Positions 18,462 to 27,441 of a stretch of 64,000 nucleotides of DNA are shown piece by piece. This DNA comes from CAZLYK01 sp964563495 (lineage in GTDB: Bacteria; Acidobacteriota; Blastocatellia; RBC074): NCBI GenBank assembly GCA_964563495.1, contig CAZLYK010000002.1:1-64000 (forward strand). The letters are read 5' to 3'. A program made the position numbers and the translations under genes. How positions within the stretch are numbered: the stretch's first letter is position 1; each line of letters begins with the position of its first letter. Below the pieces are notes generated by a model. That model made no database searches. It was not told where the DNA came from and saw only the letters and a list, made by a program, of their open reading frames with translations.

Positions 18462-20318
18462 GTGAAAAGTAAGGATACTTCGACGAGTCGCCGTAAATTT
18501 CTACGACGGGTGAGCGGCGCAACCGCAGCCGCACTCGCTTCAGGGGTGGCAGGGGTGGCAGGTGCGGCAGGGGAGGCGGGGATTGGGCCGCTGAACGAAC
18601 CAGCGAGCACTGCCGCCGCACCGGATAACCATTTGTCGACGGAAGATCAGATAAATCTTTCCGGCTCCGCGCGCGCGGAAAAAGCTTATGAGTTGCGCGT
18701 CCAGGCCGCGCTCTACCAGAAGATAGCCCCGCTTCCAATTCAATCGGACAATGGTGACGAGAATAGATACCCGAACCGAATCGGCAGCTTTTCCAAAGGA
18801 CTGCCGCACAATCAGCTCGGCGAAGTCGACCAGCCGGCATACAACACCCTGCTTGAGGCATTGAGAACGGGCAACCCGGATGATTTTGAGCGGATCCAGA
18901 TGGGCGGTGGCGCCCTACTCAAAAACCCCCAGGCCGGGTTGACCTTCGAGATGCAGGGATCCGATCCGGGGCATCTTTTCATACCGCCGGCGCCGGCCTT
19001 TTCGAGCGCGGAAATCGCCGGTGAAATCGCCGAAAATTACTGGATGGCTTTGTGCCGCGATGTTTTTTTCCTCGATTATGGGACTGATCCATTGACGGTG
19101 GCGGCGGCCAAAGAACTGGATCGGTTGAGCGATTTTCAAGGGCCGCGCTTCCAGCCGAGGATCGAGCGCGTCCCGGCGACCGGACAAACAGAGGCTCAAA
19201 ATATTGCGGTAGACCTCGATCAGGGGCGAAGCGGTGCGGAGCAGCCGGACCCGGTTCGCCGGGTCCGCGATGATTCATCGATCGGACCCGTACCGATCCG
19301 CAAGCGATTCCACGGAACTGTCGAGCCGTCGACCCTCTTCCGTGGCTCAGTCCCGGGTGCGACGGTCGGTCCTTATCTCTCGCAATTCCTCTGGAAAGAT
19401 ATCCCCTATGGCGTTCAAACGATCAGCCAGAAGATGCGCACGACGATTGCCGGTGATGACTATTTGACCGGCTATCATGACTGGCTTTTCGCTCAAAACT
19501 CACGCGGGAACGTTAATCTGCCGAACCGGTACGATCAAACGCCGCGTTACATTCGCAACGGCCGCGATCTGGGTGAATGGGTTCATATCGACGTTCTCTT
19601 CCAGGCGTACTTCAATGCGACGCTGATTCTGCTTGGGATGAACGCGCCGGTTGATCAAAACAATCCTTATCAGAATTCGCGGACACAGTGCGGTTTCGGC
19701 ACCTTTGGCCCGCCCCACATTCAATCCATGGTCTGTGCGGTCGCGACCAACGCGCTGCGGGCCGTCTGGTACCAGAAATGGTATGTTCATCGCCGGCTGC
19801 GGCCCGAGGAGTTTGCCGGGCGAATCCACAACCACCTGACCAAAGCCGCCTCATACCCGATTCATTCAGATATACTCAATTCGACGGTGGTCGAGGAACT
19901 CAATCGAAGGAATGGCTCCTATCTACTGCCTATGGCATTCCAGGAGGGATGCCCGACTCATCCCGCTTACGGAGCCGGGCACGCTACGGTGGCCGGCGCC
20001 TGCGTGACGGTCTTGAAAGCATGGTTCGATGAGTCATGGGTCATACCCAATCCGGTTGTACCCTCGTCTGACGGACTGTCGCTCACCCCATATCAAGGTC
20101 CTGATCTGACGGTCGGCGGTGAACTCAATAAGTTGGCTTCCAACGTCGCGATCGGACGCAATTTTGCCGGCGTTCATTGGCGCTCGGACGCTACCCAGTC
20201 TTTGAAATTCGGTGAATCCGTGGCCATCAGCGTCCTGACCGACCTCAAGAGCTGCTACAACGAACGATTCGAGGGATTCACCCTGACAAAATTCGACGGC
20301 TCTAAGGTCACTATTTGA
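18462..20318 (+). CDS. Vanadium-dependent haloperoxidase-like protein, Tat-exported
   Basis: A 618-residue protein starting at GTG with AAGAGGAG upstream. The N-terminus has a twin-arginine signal (TSRRKFLRRVSG, then an Ala-rich hydrophobic stretch). The C-terminal third carries the vanadate/phosphate-binding residues shared by vanadium haloperoxidases and PAP2 phosphatases: K and R in QKWYVHRRLRPEE (about residue 440), the GAGHATVAG motif with the acid-base His (about 504), and R/H in GRNFAGVHWRSD (about 571). The large size and the KWYVHRRLRPEEFA motif fit bacterial haloperoxidases better than lipid phosphatases. The predicted reaction is peroxide-dependent halide oxidation in the periplasm. 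No halogenated product pathway is visible nearby. Confidence 0.88.
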   Translation: MKSKDTSTSRRKFLRRVSGATAAALASGVAGVAGAAGEAGIGPLNEPASTAAAPDNHLSTEDQINLSGSARAEKAYELRVQAALYQKIAPLPIQSDNGDENRYPNRIGSFSKGLPHNQLGEVDQPAYNTLLEALRTGNPDDFERIQMGGGALLKNPQAGLTFEMQGSDPGHLFIPPAPAFSSAEIAGEIAENYWMALCRDVFFLDYGTDPLTVAAAKELDRLSDFQGPRFQPRIERVPATGQTEAQNIAVDLDQGRSGAEQPDPVRRVRDDSSIGPVPIRKRFHGTVEPSTLFRGSVPGATVGPYLSQFLWKDIPYGVQTISQKMRTTIAGDDYLTGYHDWLFAQNSRGNVNLPNRYDQTPRYIRNGRDLGEWVHIDVLFQAYFNATLILLGMNAPVDQNNPYQNSRTQCGFGTFGPPHIQSMVCAVATNALRAVWYQKWYVHRRLRPEEFAGRIHNHLTKAASYPIHSDILNSTVVEELNRRNGSYLLPMAFQEGCPTHPAYGAGHATVAGACVTVLKAWFDESWVIPNPVVPSSDGLSLTPYQGPDLTVGGELNKLASNVAIGRNFAGVHWRSDATQSLKFGESVAISVLTDLKSCYNERFEGFTLTKFDGSKVTI

Positions 20319-20324
20319 ATGACG

Positions 20325-20387
20325 ACAGCAATTTTCACGTTTGTGCGACCGCGAGGACGCAGTCGCACAAACGTGAAAATTGCTGTA
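20325..20387. repeat. GCAATTTTCACGTTTGT-family inverted repeat, copy A
   Basis: Arms 20325-20350 and 20363-20387 pair along about 25 bp with one bulged T and a 12-base loop. The outer half (GCAATTTTCACG) recurs at 62,559-62,614 while the inner half differs. It lies 7 bp after a stop codon. Confidence 0.85.
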
Positions 20388-20388
20388 A

Positions 20389-20446
20389 TAGACAGGATTA
20401 ATAGGATTTAGACAGGATTGAACGGGGTCTCTTCAATCCTGTCTAT
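20389..20446. repeat. ACAGGATT-family inverted repeat, copy 4 (short)
   Basis: AATAGACAGGATTAATAGG is followed by a 14-bp inverted repeat (20410-20423 with 20433-20446; TAGACAGGATTGAA). It lies directly beside a copy of the other inverted-repeat family. Confidence 0.75.
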
Positions 20447-20537
20447 TAATTTTTGGTTTTCATTTGGTTTGCTTCAATGGTAAAAAGACCTCGTCATTTG
20501 ATTTTATTTAATTGTTTTTCCACTGGGGCCATACTTA

Positions 20538-23054
20538 ATGAAGCGAAAAACAACAAGCTGCGCTGCGACGCTCGCCGTGATCTGGCTATTGATGATCCAG
20601 TCAGTTTTCGCCCAGGTAGTTTCTAACTCACCGCAAGATCCCGGGGCTCCGCAGGCTCTCGCAACCATAGCTCCGTCGGCAGTCGGCATGTCGCCGATGC
20701 AACTGACTCAATTAGACACGATCATCGAGTCCGAGATAGCCAGGAAGCAATTGCCCGGGGCGGTGGTGATTGTCGGTCGTCAGGGCAAGATCGTCTGGCG
20801 GCGGGCCTATGGCAACCGGGTGATTGAACCGAACCCGGAGCCGATGACGATAGATACGATCTTCGATCTGGCGTCTTTAACCAAAGTCGTGGCGACCGCA
20901 ACCTCGGTCATGATTCTGGTCGAGCGTGGGCTCGTTCGGATGGGAGATCCGGTCTCACAATATATTCCGGAATTTGGCGAATCCGGCAAGAAAACGATCA
21001 CGATTGAGCAGTTGCTGGTGCACCGGTCCGGCCTGATCGCCGATAATGAGATCAAGGATTACGAGCAGGGGGCCGAGAAGGCGATGGAGAATATCTGGCG
21101 GCTCGCGCCGCTGGCCGAGGCCGGCTCGAAATTTATCTATTCCGATGTCAACTACATTGTCCTGGCCGAGATCGTCAGAAGGGTGAGCGGTAAACCGATC
21201 GACCAGTTCGCCCGGGAAAATATCTTCGAGCCGCTGGGGATGAAGGAGACCGGCTATAAACCGCTTGAGCGTTTCGGTGAGAAGGTCAAAGCGCGGATCG
21301 CGCCGACCGAAAAGCGCGGCGGCAATCAGAAGATCGAAAGCACCGGAGAAAAGACGAGCGGGGAAGAGCGGTGGATGCGAGGTGAAGTCCACGACCCGCG
21401 GGCCTTTTTGCTCGGCGGCGTCGCCGGCCACGCAGGACTCTTCGCGAGCGCGGACGACCTGGCGATCTACTGCCAGATGATGCTTAATGCCGGGGAATTT
21501 CAGGGACGGAGAATTTTGAGCCCGATGGGAGTGGCTCGCATGACTGAGCCACGGCCCTCGGGCGGCAACGCCGTCGATGGGTTGGCGCGCGGAATCGGAT
21601 GGGATATTTTTAGCGGATTTTCAGCCAATCGCGGAGATCTCTTTCCGGTCGGCAGCTTTGGGCACACGGGCTTTACCGGAACCTCGCTCTGGATCGATCC
21701 GTCGAGCCAGACCTTTGTGGTTTTTTTGAGCAACCGTGTCCATCCAAAACTTGACCCCAAGACCCCGGCCGATGTCAGTTCGTTGCGGGGGCGTGTAGCT
21801 TCGGTTGTTGCCGCTTCGATTATCGCTCCGCCATTTAACGACCGTGGCGCGAGGCTGTCCGGTTATCCGGCTGCGGCTGAGCCGTCAGTCCAGCCTCCCC
21901 GGCCCGTCGTCGCCCCGTTATCTCTGGCCACACTCAACGGCATAGACGTTTTGAAGCGCGATGGTTTCTCGATCCTCAAAGGCCGCCGCGTCGGGTTGAT
22001 CACCAATCAGACCGGGCGCGATCGCGATGGAACCAGCACTATCGATCTGCTCTTCAAGGCCCCGGGTGTCAAGCTGGTCGCTCTCCTTTCACCCGAGCAC
22101 GGTATCCGCGGAGTGCTCGATCAGGAGAAGATCGGCAATGCGACCGACGAAAAGACCGGCTTGCCGGTTTACAGCCTCTATGGCGAAACGCGACGCCCGA
22201 CAGCCGAAATGCTCAAAGAGATCGACACGCTGGTTTTTGATATTCAGGACGTCGGTGCGCGGTTCTACACCTTCATCTCGACCATGGGGATGGCGATCGA
22301 AGAGGCGGCTAAACAGAAGATCAGATTCGTCGTGCTGGATCGAGTCAATCCGATCAACGGGAGAGATATGGAAGGCCCATTGGCCGATGCCGATAAGCTT
22401 TCATTTATCGCATACCATCAAATCCCGGTTCGACACGGGATGACTGTCGGCGAGATGGCTCAGCTGTTAAATAAGGAGCGCGGATTCAACGCCGACCTGC
22501 AGATCGTCAGGGTCGAGAATTGGAAACGTGAGGCGTGGTTCGATGAGACCGGATTGACCTGGATCAACCCGTCGCCGAATATGCGCAGCCTGACGCAGGC
22601 GACGCTTTATCCCGGCGTCTGCCTGCTGGAACCGACCAACGTCTCGGTCGGCCGCGGCACCGACACCCCGTTTGAGTTGATCGGCGCCCCGTGGATGGAT
22701 GGAAGAAAATTGGCCGATGCCCTGAACCGGTCGAATTTGTCGGGAGTTCGCTTTGTCCCCGTCCGGTTCACCCCGCGCGCCAGCGTGCACAAGGATGTTG
22801 ATTGCGGCGGCGTCAATATCATCATCACAGACCGCCACAGCTTTGAGCCCGTGCTCACCGGCCTCGAAATGGCGGTTCAGCTGCTCAAACTGTTCCCCAG
22901 GGAATTCGCCGCCGACCGCTTGATCCGTTTGCTGGTCAATCAAAAAGTCTACGATGCTTTCCGGCAGGGCTCCGACGCCAGGGCGATGCGCCAGATCTGG
23001 GGAGACGATCTCGATAGTTTTCGCGCGATTCGGCGAAGATATCTGCTGTATTGA
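20538..23054 (+). CDS. Serine beta-lactamase-fold / NamZ-type N-acetylmuramidase fusion
   Basis: An 838-residue exported protein (signal peptide ending near VFAQ). Residues about 50-430 form a class C beta-lactamase/DD-peptidase-like domain with SLTK (Ser113-Lys116), YSDVNY (near 200) and GHTGFTGTSLW as the third motif. Residues about 470-838 match DUF1343, the fold of NamZ exo-beta-N-acetylmuramidases (GH171): LKGRRVGLITNQTGRDRDG, LLSPEHGIRG, FDIQDVGARFYTF, VVLDRVNPI. The two halves should act on the peptide and glycan parts of peptidoglycan fragments in the periplasm. The following GH10-like gene overlaps or abuts, which supports a cell-wall recycling operon. The start lacks an obvious ribosome-binding site. 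Confidence 0.9.
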   Translation: MKRKTTSCAATLAVIWLLMIQSVFAQVVSNSPQDPGAPQALATIAPSAVGMSPMQLTQLDTIIESEIARKQLPGAVVIVGRQGKIVWRRAYGNRVIEPNPEPMTIDTIFDLASLTKVVATATSVMILVERGLVRMGDPVSQYIPEFGESGKKTITIEQLLVHRSGLIADNEIKDYEQGAEKAMENIWRLAPLAEAGSKFIYSDVNYIVLAEIVRRVSGKPIDQFARENIFEPLGMKETGYKPLERFGEKVKARIAPTEKRGGNQKIESTGEKTSGEERWMRGEVHDPRAFLLGGVAGHAGLFASADDLAIYCQMMLNAGEFQGRRILSPMGVARMTEPRPSGGNAVDGLARGIGWDIFSGFSANRGDLFPVGSFGHTGFTGTSLWIDPSSQTFVVFLSNRVHPKLDPKTPADVSSLRGRVASVVAASIIAPPFNDRGARLSGYPAAAEPSVQPPRPVVAPLSLATLNGIDVLKRDGFSILKGRRVGLITNQTGRDRDGTSTIDLLFKAPGVKLVALLSPEHGIRGVLDQEKIGNATDEKTGLPVYSLYGETRRPTAEMLKEIDTLVFDIQDVGARFYTFISTMGMAIEEAAKQKIRFVVLDRVNPINGRDMEGPLADADKLSFIAYHQIPVRHGMTVGEMAQLLNKERGFNADLQIVRVENWKREAWFDETGLTWINPSPNMRSLTQATLYPGVCLLEPTNVSVGRGTDTPFELIGAPWMDGRKLADALNRSNLSGVRFVPVRFTPRASVHKDVDCGGVNIIITDRHSFEPVLTGLEMAVQLLKLFPREFAADRLIRLLVNQKVYDAFRQGSDARAMRQIWGDDLDSFRAIRRRYLLY

Positions 23055-23056
23055 AC

Positions 23057-24382
23057 ATGAGTGTTATGAAACGTGGTCCGGTCATTATTCTTTGTTATCT
23101 GATCCTGCTCTTGAGCGCGTTTTTGCCGGTGCAAAAGACGGTTGCGCCGTCGTCTGCCATGGCCTTGGCTCGGCTTGTACCGCCGCCGGCACCGAAGCAG
23201 ACGCCTGAGCTCAGGCCCGAGGTGCGGGCTTTGTGGGTGGTCCGTCATACTCTGGTTTCGCCCCAGGCGGTGATCGAGCTCGTCCGGCGCGCAAAAGAGA
23301 ATAACTTTACCGATCTCGTCGTCCAGGTTCGCGGGCGGGGCGATGCCTACTATGTTTCGCGATTAGAACCGCGCGCTGAAGATCTGTCGGATCAGCCGGC
23401 CGGCTTTGACCCTCTCTCGCTGGTCATCGACGAAGCTCATCGGGTCGGAATTAGGGTCCACGCCTGGATCAATATCTTCATCGTCGCCGGCGTTGAAACG
23501 CTTCCCAAAACCAAAGATCACATCCTCTACCGCCATCCCGATTGGGTCATGGTTCCCCGTGAATTGGCGGCGGAGCTCTATCATGTCGATCCAAAATCAC
23601 CCGATTATTTAAGACGGATCGTCGATTATACGCGGGCCAACCGGACGGAGCTGGAGGGTTTATACGTTTCACCGGCGCATCCGGAGGTCAAGGAGAACAT
23701 TCTCAAAATCTGGCTGGATGTGGCCGAAAAGTATCATGTCGACGGCCTCCATTTCGATTATGTTCGCTATCCCAATCCCAATTTTGACTTCAGTCGATCC
23801 TCGCTTGAACGGTTTCGGGAAGAGATCGATCGGGGCCTCGACGCCGAAAATCGTGACCTCCTGGCCATGCAGCACGAGGGCGATCCATTGATCTATGCAA
23901 GTACTTTTCCTGAAAAGTACGCCCAGTTTCAGCGGGATCAGGTAACGGGGCTGGTCGAGCGAATCTACAAGAGCGTCAAGAAGATCAAGCCATATGCGCA
24001 GATCTCGGCGGCGGTCATGGCCAACGATGAGGGAGCCGCGAGGACCAGGTTTCAGGATTGGAAGCTGTGGCTGCAGCGCGGGTGGCTCGATATCGTCTGT
24101 CCGATGGCTTATACGCCCGACACCGAAACCTTTCGGCAGTTGATGGTCGACGCCGTCGGCAAGTCCGCCGGCAGGCAGGTTTGGGGTGGAATCGGGGCTT
24201 ACCGCCAGCCGGCCGAAAGCACGTTGGAAAAGATTCGGGTCGCGCGGGAAGCGGGTGTCAACGGTTTTATCTTGTTCTCATATGACAGTTCGATAAAAGT
24301 TTCAGAGACCAACCCAGGGGGCGATTATCTTGAGCGGATGCGAGAAGCCTTGAAGATCGGATCGAGGGCGGCGCCGCGTTAA
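23057..24382 (+). CDS. GH10-like (YngK/DUF187-type) glycoside hydrolase, secreted
   Basis: A 441-residue protein with an N-terminal hydrophobic signal. The mature part is a TIM-barrel of the glycosyl-hydrolase-like 10 family: EVRALWVVRHTLVSP, DLVVQVRGRGDAYY, GIRVHAWINIF, YHVDGLHFDYVRYP with an acidic DGLHFDY strand, and WLDIVCPMAY. Members are exported and are thought to act on glycans, possibly peptidoglycan-related. A TTG at 23051 overlaps the previous stop as TTGA; I prefer the ATG at 23057, two codons on. Translational coupling with the NamZ-fusion gene is likely. Confidence 0.88.
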   Translation: MSVMKRGPVIILCYLILLLSAFLPVQKTVAPSSAMALARLVPPPAPKQTPELRPEVRALWVVRHTLVSPQAVIELVRRAKENNFTDLVVQVRGRGDAYYVSRLEPRAEDLSDQPAGFDPLSLVIDEAHRVGIRVHAWINIFIVAGVETLPKTKDHILYRHPDWVMVPRELAAELYHVDPKSPDYLRRIVDYTRANRTELEGLYVSPAHPEVKENILKIWLDVAEKYHVDGLHFDYVRYPNPNFDFSRSSLERFREEIDRGLDAENRDLLAMQHEGDPLIYASTFPEKYAQFQRDQVTGLVERIYKSVKKIKPYAQISAAVMANDEGAARTRFQDWKLWLQRGWLDIVCPMAYTPDTETFRQLMVDAVGKSAGRQVWGGIGAYRQPAESTLEKIRVAREAGVNGFILFSYDSSIKVSETNPGGDYLERMREALKIGSRAAPR

Positions 24383-24388
24383 TCGGAG

Positions 24389-24498
24389 GAAAATAGACAG
24401 GATTGACAGGATTTCTGCAGGATTAAACAGGATGGTTTTATTCTTTGACTTTGATCCTGTTTAATCCTGCAGAAATCCTGTCAATCCTGTCTATTTTC
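24389..24498. repeat. ACAGGATT-family inverted repeat, copy 5
   Basis: A perfect 45-bp inverted repeat (24389-24433 with 24454-24498) with a 20-bp spacer, six bases after a stop codon. The arm contains GACAGGATTTCTGCAGGATT; the CTGCAGG variant occurs in both arms here. Confidence 0.9.
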
Positions 24499-24570
24499 TG
24501 CTCATCGGTTATAATGGCCCTTCTCCCCTCCCCCGAGCTATTCACGCTATCTTTTCCTATAGGAAGTTCA

Positions 24571-25791
24571 ATGCATCGCGCTATCGAAATTATCGGCTTA
24601 ATCCTCTTGCTGACAGTCTCTTTCATTCCGTCTGCGGCTTATGCTCAGCAAGGCGGCGAAAAAACGGCCAAAACGCCCGGTGAAATCGCACGGGAGCAAT
24701 CGCAATCGGTGGTTGTGATCGAGGCGCTCGATGATCGCGACGTGATCGTAGGGCAGGGAAGCGGTTTTATCGTCACCTCGAATGGAGCGATCGTGAGCAA
24801 CCTTCACGTCGTCAGAGGTGCGACCCAGGTGCGGGTCAAGTTGCCGAGCGGAGATGTCTATCAGACCTCCGATATCGTCGATGTCGATGAGAGCAAGGAT
24901 ATCGTCATCCTCAAGATCAAGGGTTTTCAATTGCCGGTCATCAAGCTCGGGGATTCGGACAGGACAGAGATTGGTGATTCGATCATCGCGATCAGCAGTC
25001 CGGAGGGCCTGATCAATTCGATCAGTACGGGCGTGATCAGCGGTGTGCGGCGACTGGATACCCATCGCGTTTTTCAAATTACCGCGCCGATCAGCAATGG
25101 GAGCAGCGGCGGCGCCCTGTTCAGCTCGAGCGGTGAGGTGATCGGTATCGTGACCTATCTTTTCAAGAGCGGTCAGAACATCAATTTCGCCGTCCCGATC
25201 AATTATGCTCGCGGCATGATCGGCGATCAGGTGACCACCGCCCTCTCTCGTCTGCAGCCGCCTCCGGTTGAGAAAGAGCCCACGCCGGCGGCGACCGGGA
25301 TCGGCGAGTCTATCTCCACCGGAGACGAGCTCGATGCCCAGCTTGCCGGCGCTTCACGCGGCAAGCGGGGGCGGACACAGCAGGAACCGATGTTCCTCCG
25401 GCCGGATGAAGCATTGGCCTTCTTCTATCGCCTGGTCGACGGTCTCGGACTCTATTCGACCACTGATGTCGATGAATTGACTCGCACCGCGGCAGTGATC
25501 AAAAGCAAGGAGACCGATGCGACTGAGGAGTTTACGATCAAATATCTGAGCTTCTACAGCGGCCTCTCGATGAGCTTCGGCAAACCCGATCGCTTGCTCA
25601 CCAGCGTCGAACTGCTGGTCAACTGGTCGATCGATGATTTAAAGAATACCTTCGGCGACAAGTTCAAGAAGAAGGTCGTCGATAACCGGCAGGTTCTCGA
25701 TTTCGGCAAGCTCCAGACCGGCAAACAACTGATCGCCTTGTTGGACGGTAACGGCAATATCAGATCGGTCAGATTTACCAAGATGAAATAG
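24571..25791 (+). CDS. Secreted trypsin-like (HtrA-type) serine protease without PDZ
   Basis: The ATG at 24571 is preceded by AGGAAG and starts a clear signal peptide (IIGLILLLTVSFIPSAAYAQ); the longer frame from 24445 would translate repeat DNA. The 406-residue protein has an S1C trypsin fold with His in SNLHVVRGATQ, Asp in DESKDIVILKI and Ser in NGSSGGALFSSSG, so the triad is complete. No PDZ domain follows; instead there is a C-terminal domain of about 150 residues of unknown type. It should degrade or sense misfolded periplasmic proteins. Its 3' end overlaps the convergent gene by 17 bp. Confidence 0.9.
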   Translation: MHRAIEIIGLILLLTVSFIPSAAYAQQGGEKTAKTPGEIAREQSQSVVVIEALDDRDVIVGQGSGFIVTSNGAIVSNLHVVRGATQVRVKLPSGDVYQTSDIVDVDESKDIVILKIKGFQLPVIKLGDSDRTEIGDSIIAISSPEGLINSISTGVISGVRRLDTHRVFQITAPISNGSSGGALFSSSGEVIGIVTYLFKSGQNINFAVPINYARGMIGDQVTTALSRLQPPPVEKEPTPAATGIGESISTGDELDAQLAGASRGKRGRTQQEPMFLRPDEALAFFYRLVDGLGLYSTTDVDELTRTAAVIKSKETDATEEFTIKYLSFYSGLSMSFGKPDRLLTSVELLVNWSIDDLKNTFGDKFKKKVVDNRQVLDFGKLQTGKQLIALLDGNGNIRSVRFTKMK

Positions 25792-27379
25792 ACACATGTC
25801 TATTTGGTTTATACATGAGGTAGATCACCTGCCTTCGCGGACCGCCGTATCCGAACCACGATCTATCAAGAATGTAACCGCCCAGGATAGAGTCTTGCGA
25901 ATAGATGGTGAGATAGCCCGCCTCTTCAAAATCGCTCGCCTGCAATCCGAACCATTTCGGACCGACTCGCGCATCCCAGACGACCAGTGTTCCGGCAGTC
26001 GATTCCCTCAACAGCTGAATATCTTTTTGGCGATCCCGGGTCAGGGTGAGATTCTCCCACGGGTCGCGATCGAAGAGGATGGCCGAGAAGGGTTGGCACC
26101 AGACCAGCCGGTTGATCGCCGTGGGATTCGACTGCTGCCGTGATTTGAACCATTGGTAAGCCGCCGTCAGCGCCCGCGCATCGCGGGACCATTCCGCTCC
26201 GTCCGCGTAAACGAAGTTGGCGTACGCGGAGGTCCCGATCACGATCGCCGCGCACGCGGCTCTGACCGGACGCGCCATGTGCGCGAAGAGACGTGCGATT
26301 TGATTCCAGCCGGCCAGAGTGATCAGGGCTGTCGCTGGAGAAATGGCCACCAGATATCGCGGGTAGCCGGCCGAACCGAGCAGCCCGTAAGCTCGAAGGA
26401 TCGTATGGAGTATAAAAAAGAGCAGAAAAGTCGAGGTCAAAGCCGGCTGCAGACGATGTTTGAGGCAGTCATAAAGCCCGTAAATAAAGACCGGAAACAG
26501 AAAAAAACCAACGATCTCGAGCAGTCTGACCGGGTAAGCGTAAAGACCCGCCGCGCCGTAGATCGTGCCGGTGACCGGCCAGTTTGACGGCCAATTGTGC
26601 TTGATAAAGAGCGGATCGCGGGTGAGGGCGAGTGCGGCCAGCCACCAGATAAATGAGCCGGCGGCGAGCAGCAGGACCTGCGAGAGTGAGCGAAAATTCA
26701 ATCTACCCCGGAATGAATTTGAGGATGACGGGATGGTCAATAGATCTTTGAGCGCCCAGATTCCCCATAAGAGTCCCAGAAAAAATCCTTCGGGCCGGGC
26801 CAGGATCATGAGCGATGCGACCGCCATACCGGTTTTGAGATGGCCGCGAAGGTGCAACCGCAGCGCGATTGAGTAGACCAGGGCGAAGACCGGCTCGGTC
26901 ATGTTGTCGGCCGAGAAGAGGAAAAAGGACGGCTGGAGCCAGATCAATGCGATCGCCAATGGAGCGCGCTCGACTTTTTGATCCTCGGCGAGTCTCCAGG
27001 TCTGCCAGGAGACCACCAGGCAGATCAGAACGGTGAAGAGTCGCGCTGCCCTGTATCCGATCAGCGCCGGGAAGGCGTATAGCGAAGTGAAGAGCGGGCG
27101 AGACCAGACCCCGACAAACAGCTCCTCATGAGTCCAGGCCCATTTTGCGAAGAGAAAATGCAAACCGCCATCCTGCTGGCAGCTGTCGTCAAAGAGAAAT
27201 GCCATGGCCGCGCCGGCCAAAGCGGCCAGGATCAGCCAGATTGAGGCTTGATATGAGGACCGGGAGATGGGGGGACTGGGCGACTGGGCGACTGGGGGGG
27301 ATGCCTCGCCGCGTCTCCCTGTCTCCCCGTCGCCCCGCCTGTTGGCCGCCAAAAACTGCCCTCTTACAGTGATCCGCAT
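25775..27379 (-). CDS. GT-C-like polytopic membrane protein (paralogue 2)
   Basis: A paralogue of the protein at 3946-5448, sharing QQDGGLHFLFAKWAW, FVGVWSRPLFTSLYAFP, LQPSFFL and ASLMILARPEGFF. About ten membrane helices follow an N-terminal acidic loop (DDSCQQDGG) that could hold the catalytic Asp of a GT-C glycosyltransferase. I place the start at the ATG at 27379 (MRITVRGQF), 63 bp after the subtilisin stop, giving 534 residues; a longer frame to 27496 overlaps subtilisin. Residues about 10-40 are encoded by a low-complexity tandem repeat (27,265-27,345), so a later start is possible. It is probably the third gene of the CheY-subtilisin operon. Confidence 0.75.
   Translation of the reverse strand: MRITVRGQFLAANRRGDGETGRRGEASPPVAQSPSPPISRSSYQASIWLILAALAGAAMAFLFDDSCQQDGGLHFLFAKWAWTHEELFVGVWSRPLFTSLYAFPALIGYRAARLFTVLICLVVSWQTWRLAEDQKVERAPLAIALIWLQPSFFLFSADNMTEPVFALVYSIALRLHLRGHLKTGMAVASLMILARPEGFFLGLLWGIWALKDLLTIPSSSNSFRGRLNFRSLSQVLLLAAGSFIWWLAALALTRDPLFIKHNWPSNWPVTGTIYGAAGLYAYPVRLLEIVGFFLFPVFIYGLYDCLKHRLQPALTSTFLLFFILHTILRAYGLLGSAGYPRYLVAISPATALITLAGWNQIARLFAHMARPVRAACAAIVIGTSAYANFVYADGAEWSRDARALTAAYQWFKSRQQSNPTAINRLVWCQPFSAILFDRDPWENLTLTRDRQKDIQLLRESTAGTLVVWDARVGPKWFGLQASDFEEAGYLTIYSQDSILGGYILDRSWFGYGGPRRQVIYLMYKPNRHVSISSW
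27265..27345. repeat. Low-complexity tandem repeat of GACTGGGC / GTCTCCCC words
   Basis: GGGCGACTGGGCGACTGGGG and nearby GTCTCCCTGTCTCCCCGTCG are short tandem words like those at 70-127. They fall inside the putative N-terminal coding part of the membrane protein and read there as Arg/Gly/Ser/Pro-rich sequence, suggesting repeat insertion or expansion upstream of the first membrane helix. Confidence 0.6.
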
Positions 27380-27441
27380 TTCTTCAATGACAATTGAAAA
27401 ATGTAATATCGAAAATGGCAGATGTTGTCTAGATACACGCG

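Noticed and set aside
24445..24570. N-terminal extension of the S1 protease
   Set aside because: Repeat-derived, and it would bury the signal peptide that starts at 24571.
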